Assembly: GCA_001412425.1 (NCBI GenBank)
Contig: LKUH01000194.1
Span: 1-19,740, forward strand
Direction of reading: 5' to 3'
Length of the DNA: 19,740 nucleotides
Origin: Candidatus Cloacimonas sp. SDB
GTDB lineage: Bacteria; Cloacimonadota; Cloacimonadia; Cloacimonadales; TCS61
The notes under the pieces are model-generated. The model was not told where the DNA came from. It searched no databases and saw nothing but the letters and a program-made list of their open reading frames with translations. Shown one piece after another: positions 16,072 to 19,740 of this stretch (position 1 is its first letter; each line of letters opens with the position of its first letter). The position numbers and the translations under genes are program-made.

Positions 16072-16980
16072 ATGAGAAAAAATCTTCTGCTTAAAATATT
16101 AGTTTTAGTCCTGGCTTTTCTTTTCTGGATAATACAATCACTCTGGAGATACCATTACCAGCAGATTGAATTACCTCTCAGATTTGTAAATTTATCTAAG
16201 GATCTTATTATTCTTAACGGAGAGACTCTGGAAATAGAATTAGATTTTGAAGCTAGAGGTCTCGATTTTATTGCATTCAAACTTTCAGAAGTCTTTATCG
16301 AGATCGATGCGGAAAATTTTCAATATGGCAAAAATTCCTTCACGGTTGAACCTGCGGATCTTAAAAATCCGGGTAAAGTAAAATTAAACATGGAAGCATT
16401 CCAGTTTGATCACGAGTATACAATTGAACTTGATAAAATAATAGAACGAGAAATCCCTTTACAAATTGAATATGCTACCGCTGGAGATGAAGAGTTTTTC
16501 CTTAAAAATAAAATTTCTGATTCGCCAGGAACAGTTACTGTTAACGGTCCAAAATCCATAATCGATCAATTACAATATATAAAAACTGCCAAAATCAATC
16601 AGAAAATGCTCAAAGATGGGAAAATCAATGTAGAATTGATACTGCCCGATCCCAGATTAAGATTAATTAAGAACGAAATCACCCTTGAAGTTATAGAAGC
16701 AAAACAAATTGATCGGATAATTTCCCTGATTCCCATCAATTATCCGCTTGATATGGAAATCACGATCATTCCTCAAAAGATCTCAGTTATGATCATGGGA
16801 CCACAGGAAATAATTGATAAAGTGGAAAGAAGTTCCATAATCGCCTTTATCAGCAGAGACAAAGTTAAAAATCTGAATCCGGGGGAGAGTGTATTTGTTA
16901 CTGTAGATTTTACGGTTCCAACCGGTGTTAAGCTGGTAGAATATACTCCTCAACAAATTCAAGTTATCAAAAATGATTAA
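16072..16980 (+). CDS. YbbR-domain membrane protein
   Basis: The 302-residue protein has a basic start, one N-terminal membrane helix (about 5-24) and an extracytoplasmic part of YbbR-like repeats. Two repeats show the family's typical end, VTVNGPKSIIDQL (155-167) and ISVMIMGPQEIIDKV (237-251), each followed by a segment setting sums over I/K-rich strands. In Firmicutes the YbbR protein CdaR is encoded beside and regulates the diadenylate cyclase CdaA. No cdaA or glmM is adjacent here, so a cyclic-di-AMP role cannot be assumed. It lies 19 bases after the HEAT gene and overlaps the start of tsaD by eight bases. The ribosome binding site is weak (GAGA upstream). Confidence 0.75.
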   Translation: MRKNLLLKILVLVLAFLFWIIQSLWRYHYQQIELPLRFVNLSKDLIILNGETLEIELDFEARGLDFIAFKLSEVFIEIDAENFQYGKNSFTVEPADLKNPGKVKLNMEAFQFDHEYTIELDKIIEREIPLQIEYATAGDEEFFLKNKISDSPGTVTVNGPKSIIDQLQYIKTAKINQKMLKDGKINVELILPDPRLRLIKNEITLEVIEAKQIDRIISLIPINYPLDMEITIIPQKISVMIMGPQEIIDKVERSSIIAFISRDKVKNLNPGESVFVTVDFTVPTGVKLVEYTPQQIQVIKND

Positions 16981-17983
16981 AATTCTGGCTTTTGAATCTT
17001 CCTGTGATGATACTTCTGTTGCCATTGTGGATTCAAATTATAAGGTATATGCAAATCTGATATCATCTCAATTATCTCATGATGATTTCGGCGGGGTTGT
17101 ACCTGAACTGGCTTCCAGATTACATCTCAAGAATATTGTTAGAATCACCTGCGCTGCTCTGAAGAAAGCTCAACTTAGTTTTGATGATATTGATGCTGTA
17201 AGTGTTTCTATTAATCCCGGTCTGATTGGAGCTTTACTGGTAGGTGTCTCTTTTGCCAAAGGATTAGCTTACAGTATAGGAAAACCCCTTATTGCCGTTA
17301 ATCACATGATCGGACATATCTATGCTAACAGAATCTCCCATTCTAACCTGAAACCGCCTTATCTTGCTCTTGTTGTTTCCGGCGGGCATACCGAACTTGT
17401 AGATTTCAAAGCTTACAACGATTTTGAAATTGTGGGAAGAACAAAAGATGATGCAGCAGGAGAAGCATTCGACAAGGTTGCGAAATTACTTGGTCTTGGT
17501 TATCCGGGCGGAGTAAAGATAGATGCTTTAGCTCAAAAAGGTGATCCTGAATTTGTGAAATTTCCCAGAGCTTTGAAGAGAAAAGATAATTATGATTTTA
17601 GTTTCAGCGGTTTCAAAACGGCTGTAAGAAATTATTTGGAACAGCATGAACCAGAATTTATACGTGAACATATGTCAGACATTGCAGCTTCAGTTCAGCA
17701 AGCTATTGTGGATAGCTTAGTAACTAAAACCATGAACTATACAAGAAATAACAGGATCGATAAAATTATTGTAGCCGGGGGTGTCTCTGCTAATAGTTTC
17801 CTGCGAAAGGAAATGATGTCTTCAGCAGCTAAATGGAAGGTTGAAGTCTATTTTCCTGCCACTGAATATTGTATGGATAATGCTGCAATGATAGGAGCTG
17901 CAGCAATAGATAAATTCTGGAGAAAGGAATTTGCTTCTCTTACTTTAAATGCGTTTTCAACCAAGGGATTAAGGCTGGTCTGA
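16973..17983 (+). CDS. tsaD: tRNA N6-adenosine threonylcarbamoyltransferase TsaD
   Basis: The 336-residue protein is a full-length TsaD (Gcp/YgjD/Kae1). It transfers the threonylcarbamoyl group to A37 of ANN-decoding tRNAs (t6A), working with TsaB and TsaE. Motifs: ESSCDDTSVAIVD (8-20), NPGLIGALLVGVSFAKGLA (81-99), metal ligands H111 and H115 in HMIGH, VVSGGHTELV (134-143), DDAAGEAFDKVAKLLGLGYP (159-178), FSFSGFKTAV (209-218), VAGGVSAN (267-274) and ligand D302 in YCMDNAAMIGAA. The ATG overlaps the ybbR stop by eight bases and has no clear Shine-Dalgarno, so translational coupling is likely. tsaB, tsaE and tsaC are not in the window. It ends seven bases before the 3' end of the convergent alaX gene. 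Confidence 0.97.
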   Translation: MIKILAFESSCDDTSVAIVDSNYKVYANLISSQLSHDDFGGVVPELASRLHLKNIVRITCAALKKAQLSFDDIDAVSVSINPGLIGALLVGVSFAKGLAYSIGKPLIAVNHMIGHIYANRISHSNLKPPYLALVVSGGHTELVDFKAYNDFEIVGRTKDDAAGEAFDKVAKLLGLGYPGGVKIDALAQKGDPEFVKFPRALKRKDNYDFSFSGFKTAVRNYLEQHEPEFIREHMSDIAASVQQAIVDSLVTKTMNYTRNNRIDKIIVAGGVSANSFLRKEMMSSAAKWKVEVYFPATEYCMDNAAMIGAAAIDKFWRKEFASLTLNAFSTKGLRLV

Positions 17984-17989
17984 TTCCTT

Positions 17990-18703
17990 TTAAAAGATCT
18001 CTATCTTTATTCGCTTGTTAATTTTTCCTTTACTTTTAAATTTCACAATTCTGAATTTTCCGATTTCACTTGTGTTATTGACATGAGTTCCTCCATCTGC
18101 CTGCAGATCAAGTCCTTCTATCTCAACAACTCTTATTTGTTTTAAAGAATCGGGAAGCAGGTTAACTTTTGTTCTGATCAGGTCTGGAATCTTATTAGCT
18201 TCTTCCCTGCTGATTGTTCTTGAGCTTACTATCTTTCCCTGAGCAATTTCAGTATTAACTTTTTCTTCGATTTCTGTAACTATCTGCTGGGTTAAATGTT
18301 CAAATTCAAAATCAAGCCTTCCCGATAAAGGTTCCATATTGCCACCTGTTACTAAAACCTGATAATCTCTCCAGACAACTGCACTCATAATATGAAGAGC
18401 TGTATGCGTTCGCATTAAATTATAGCGACGCTCCCAATCCAGTATTCCTGTAATGCTGCTATCAATTTCAGGGATAACACCATCCAGGTAATGACAGATC
18501 TCTTCCTCAATTCGTTTCACCATGGTTATATTTGAAGTAATCCCATCAAACTCGATAGTGCCAAAGTCGCACGGCTGACCACCGCCAGCGGGATAAAAGG
18601 CCGTTCTATCCAGGACAATATATTTATTTTCATAGTTCACTTTTATTACCCTGGCCTGGAATTTTTTCAAATAACTGTCTTCAAGATACAGTAATTTACT
18701 CAT
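17990..18703 (-). CDS. alaX: AlaX-type alanyl-tRNA editing protein
   Basis: The 237-residue protein is a free-standing relative of the AlaRS editing domain with the extra N-terminal beta domain of the longer AlaX forms. It hydrolyses mischarged Ser- or Gly-tRNA(Ala). Motifs: RTAFYPAGGGQPCDFGTI (33-50), RTHTALHIM with zinc ligands H100 and H104, and LQADGGTHVNNTSEIG (200-215) with H207. In AlaRS the last motif is CGGTH; here Asp203 replaces the Cys zinc ligand. Other AlaX proteins may share this change, and Asp can bind zinc, so loss of activity should not be assumed. It starts six bases after the B3/B4 gene, whose final codons contain its ribosome binding site (AAGGGA). The two editing genes form one operon. 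Confidence 0.9.
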   Translation of the reverse strand: MSKLLYLEDSYLKKFQARVIKVNYENKYIVLDRTAFYPAGGGQPCDFGTIEFDGITSNITMVKRIEEEICHYLDGVIPEIDSSITGILDWERRYNLMRTHTALHIMSAVVWRDYQVLVTGGNMEPLSGRLDFEFEHLTQQIVTEIEEKVNTEIAQGKIVSSRTISREEANKIPDLIRTKVNLLPDSLKQIRVVEIEGLDLQADGGTHVNNTSEIGKFRIVKFKSKGKINKRIKIEIF

Positions 18704-18709
18704 AGTTAA

Positions 18710-19351
18710 TTATCCCTTCAGGATTTCAATCCTGTCAGTCTTTCCTCCACAATACTTTCTAACCCTTTCGGAAAATTTGGCGGAATTATCATTCAGTTGA
18801 TCAGGATCAATCTCGTAGGGTGCAAAAATTACCAGCAGACTGTTTACAGTTTCCAAATCTACAGCCGTTCTCACTGAATCAGTTATGGGAGAACCGAAAG
18901 CACCTGATTCGTCAGCCAGAACATACCTGTCGGTTAAACTTATGATCCTGTCGTTATGAGCCAGATAGAATTCATCTTTATTACCTAATCTTACTGTGAC
19001 TTCTCCCTGGATCTTATCCTGATCATACACACAGATAGGCAGCAGAAAATCCAGAGAACACCAATTTCCCGTGTCTACCAGAGAATTTATTTTATGGAAG
19101 GGTTTATTTTTCAAGGCTCGTCTTAATAAAGCTTCGGAAGAAGGTCGATGTTTTGTCGGATCAAGATTGATAGCTCTAAATAGTTTTCTGGCTTCCTGAA
19201 CACCAGGTATCTCACCGATTGACAATTTCTGAAACTTTTCTTTATATTCCCTGGCAAGGTTTATTAATTCATCAAAGGCATTTAATTGCTCATCCACAGT
19301 TAATTCTGATATGTGAATGGTTGACACTTTTATTTTTGCTTCAATATTCAT
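18710..19351 (-). CDS. Free-standing B3/B4 (PheRS beta editing-like) domain protein
   Basis: The 213-residue protein matches stand-alone B3/B4 tRNA-binding-domain proteins. In the beta chain of phenylalanyl-tRNA synthetase this domain edits Tyr-tRNA(Phe). Motifs: INLDPTKHRPSSEALLRRAL (61-80), KINSLVDTGNWCSLDFLLP (87-105), a GEVTVRLGNKDEFYLA segment, VLADESGAFGSPITDSVRT (144-162) and a closing VIFAPYE. No synthetase catalytic domain is attached. Free-standing members are thought to act on mischarged tRNA or free amino-acid esters, but the substrate is uncertain. It is followed after six bases by alaX, another trans-editing factor, which supports a quality-control role. The ATG has no clear Shine-Dalgarno; the DUF5362 gene ends 23 bases upstream. 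Confidence 0.87.
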   Translation of the reverse strand: MNIEAKIKVSTIHISELTVDEQLNAFDELINLAREYKEKFQKLSIGEIPGVQEARKLFRAINLDPTKHRPSSEALLRRALKNKPFHKINSLVDTGNWCSLDFLLPICVYDQDKIQGEVTVRLGNKDEFYLAHNDRIISLTDRYVLADESGAFGSPITDSVRTAVDLETVNSLLVIFAPYEIDPDQLNDNSAKFSERVRKYCGGKTDRIEILKG

Positions 19352-19374
19352 AATAGATTTTTAAAATAATATTT

Positions 19375-19740
19375 TTAAAAAGATGAACGCATGTTATCGA
19401 AAATCATCATAAAAACACTGCTGAAAAGTAATAAAGAAAAAACAGTGATGACAATACTTATTATCAGGAGAAATCCCTGAATCGTAAAATAGGTCTTCAA
19501 GTTGTTAAATGCTTCCATCAATTGAATTTTATCGCCCGAATTATAAGCCATCTCAATTTTATTACTGGCTTTATACAAAGTTACACCCATCCAGATAGGT
19601 ACCCAGGCGAAAATTATTCCGACTAATGATAGGGCAAAAATTATTCCGCCAATCACAGTAACGATACCGATAAATTTCAACCAGCCTTTCATGCTGTATA
19701 GAGTACCACTTAAATCCCTGATCATCTGATTATCTTCCAT
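19375..19740 (-). CDS. Small membrane protein of DUF5362 type
   Basis: The 121-residue protein starts with ATG on the very last bases of the window, so its ribosome binding site is outside view, and the true start could be further out. A segment MKGWLKFIGIVTVIGG begins a long hydrophobic stretch (about 20-57, likely two closely spaced helices, with FAWVPIWMGVTLYKAS at its end). A second hydrophobic stretch lies at about 88-113. This arrangement matches DUF5362 membrane proteins of unknown function. It precedes the two editing genes on the same strand by 23 bases and may be co-transcribed, but nothing links it to tRNA editing functionally. Confidence 0.7.
   Translation of the reverse strand: MEDNQMIRDLSGTLYSMKGWLKFIGIVTVIGGIIFALSLVGIIFAWVPIWMGVTLYKASNKIEMAYNSGDKIQLMEAFNNLKTYFTIQGFLLIISIVITVFSLLLFSSVFMMIFDNMRSSF

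Noticed and set aside
17987..17996. CTTTTAAAAG palindrome between tsaD and alaX as a bidirectional terminator
   Set aside because: It is a 10-base palindrome with no loop and only weak A-T pairs, so it cannot form a terminator hairpin.
1..19740. Frequent CTGCAG and AGATCT hexamers as a possible repeat or uptake signal
   Set aside because: Most lie in coding sequence in frames where they reflect common Leu-Gln or Asp-Leu codon pairs; no regular spacing or conserved flanks were seen.
1..19740. Defence island, prophage, integron or CRISPR content
   Set aside because: No nuclease-helicase cassettes, integrases, transposases, spaced direct repeats or tRNA-flanked insertions are present; the genes are mostly core-type functions.

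Overview
This is a gene-dense, AT-rich bacterial chromosomal segment with about 15 genes. There are no rRNA or tRNA genes, no CRISPR array, no insertion sequence and no phage gene. The cell is a diderm: the window encodes a LolC/E-LolD lipoprotein exporter, a TamB-type periplasm-spanning protein, a PorV-like outer-membrane barrel and a second large predicted barrel. The mix of PorV-like barrel, TamB, lone pseudopilin, GTG/TTG starts and uneven Shine-Dalgarno use suggests a member of the Fibrobacteres-Chlorobi-Bacteroidetes superphylum, perhaps Candidatus Cloacimonadota. That placement is inference from gene content; no marker gene was compared.

Layout. (1) 1-969, minus strand: the first codons of a gene leaving the window, an inverted repeat, then a DUF1848 radical-SAM-like protein. 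(2) 1081-6968, plus strand: an envelope operon of LolC/E-type permease, LolD-type ATPase (GTG start) and a 1314-residue TamB-like protein (TTG start). (3) 6965-9077, minus strand: a CehA/McbA-type PHP metallohydrolase and, upstream of it, a lone type IV pilin-like pseudopilin. A textbook intrinsic terminator between them has a U-run that abuts the PHP start codon. (4) 9078-9383: a divergent intergenic region. (5) 9384-15073, plus strand: three genes for exported proteins, namely a ComEA-like helix-hairpin-helix domain joined to a probable beta-barrel, a PorV-like barrel and a periplasmic 5'-nucleotidase. (6) 15074-15230: an intergenic stretch with two inverted repeats. (7) 15231-17983, plus strand: a HEAT-like/DNA-alkylation-repair-fold protein, a YbbR-domain membrane protein and TsaD. 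(8) 17990-19740, minus strand: two free-standing aminoacyl-tRNA editing proteins (AlaX and a B3/B4-domain protein) and a small DUF5362-type membrane protein.

Two themes recur. The centre is about the envelope: lipoprotein release, outer-membrane biogenesis and exported nucleotide-related proteins. The right end is about tRNA quality: the t6A synthesis enzyme TsaD faces two trans-editing factors. I found no wholly new system. The points most worth checking are the terminator fused to the PHP gene start and its apparently clipped signal peptide, the HhH-barrel fusion in an exported-protein cassette beside a pseudopilin, and the paired trans-editing genes with an Asp in place of the usual zinc-ligand Cys in AlaX.
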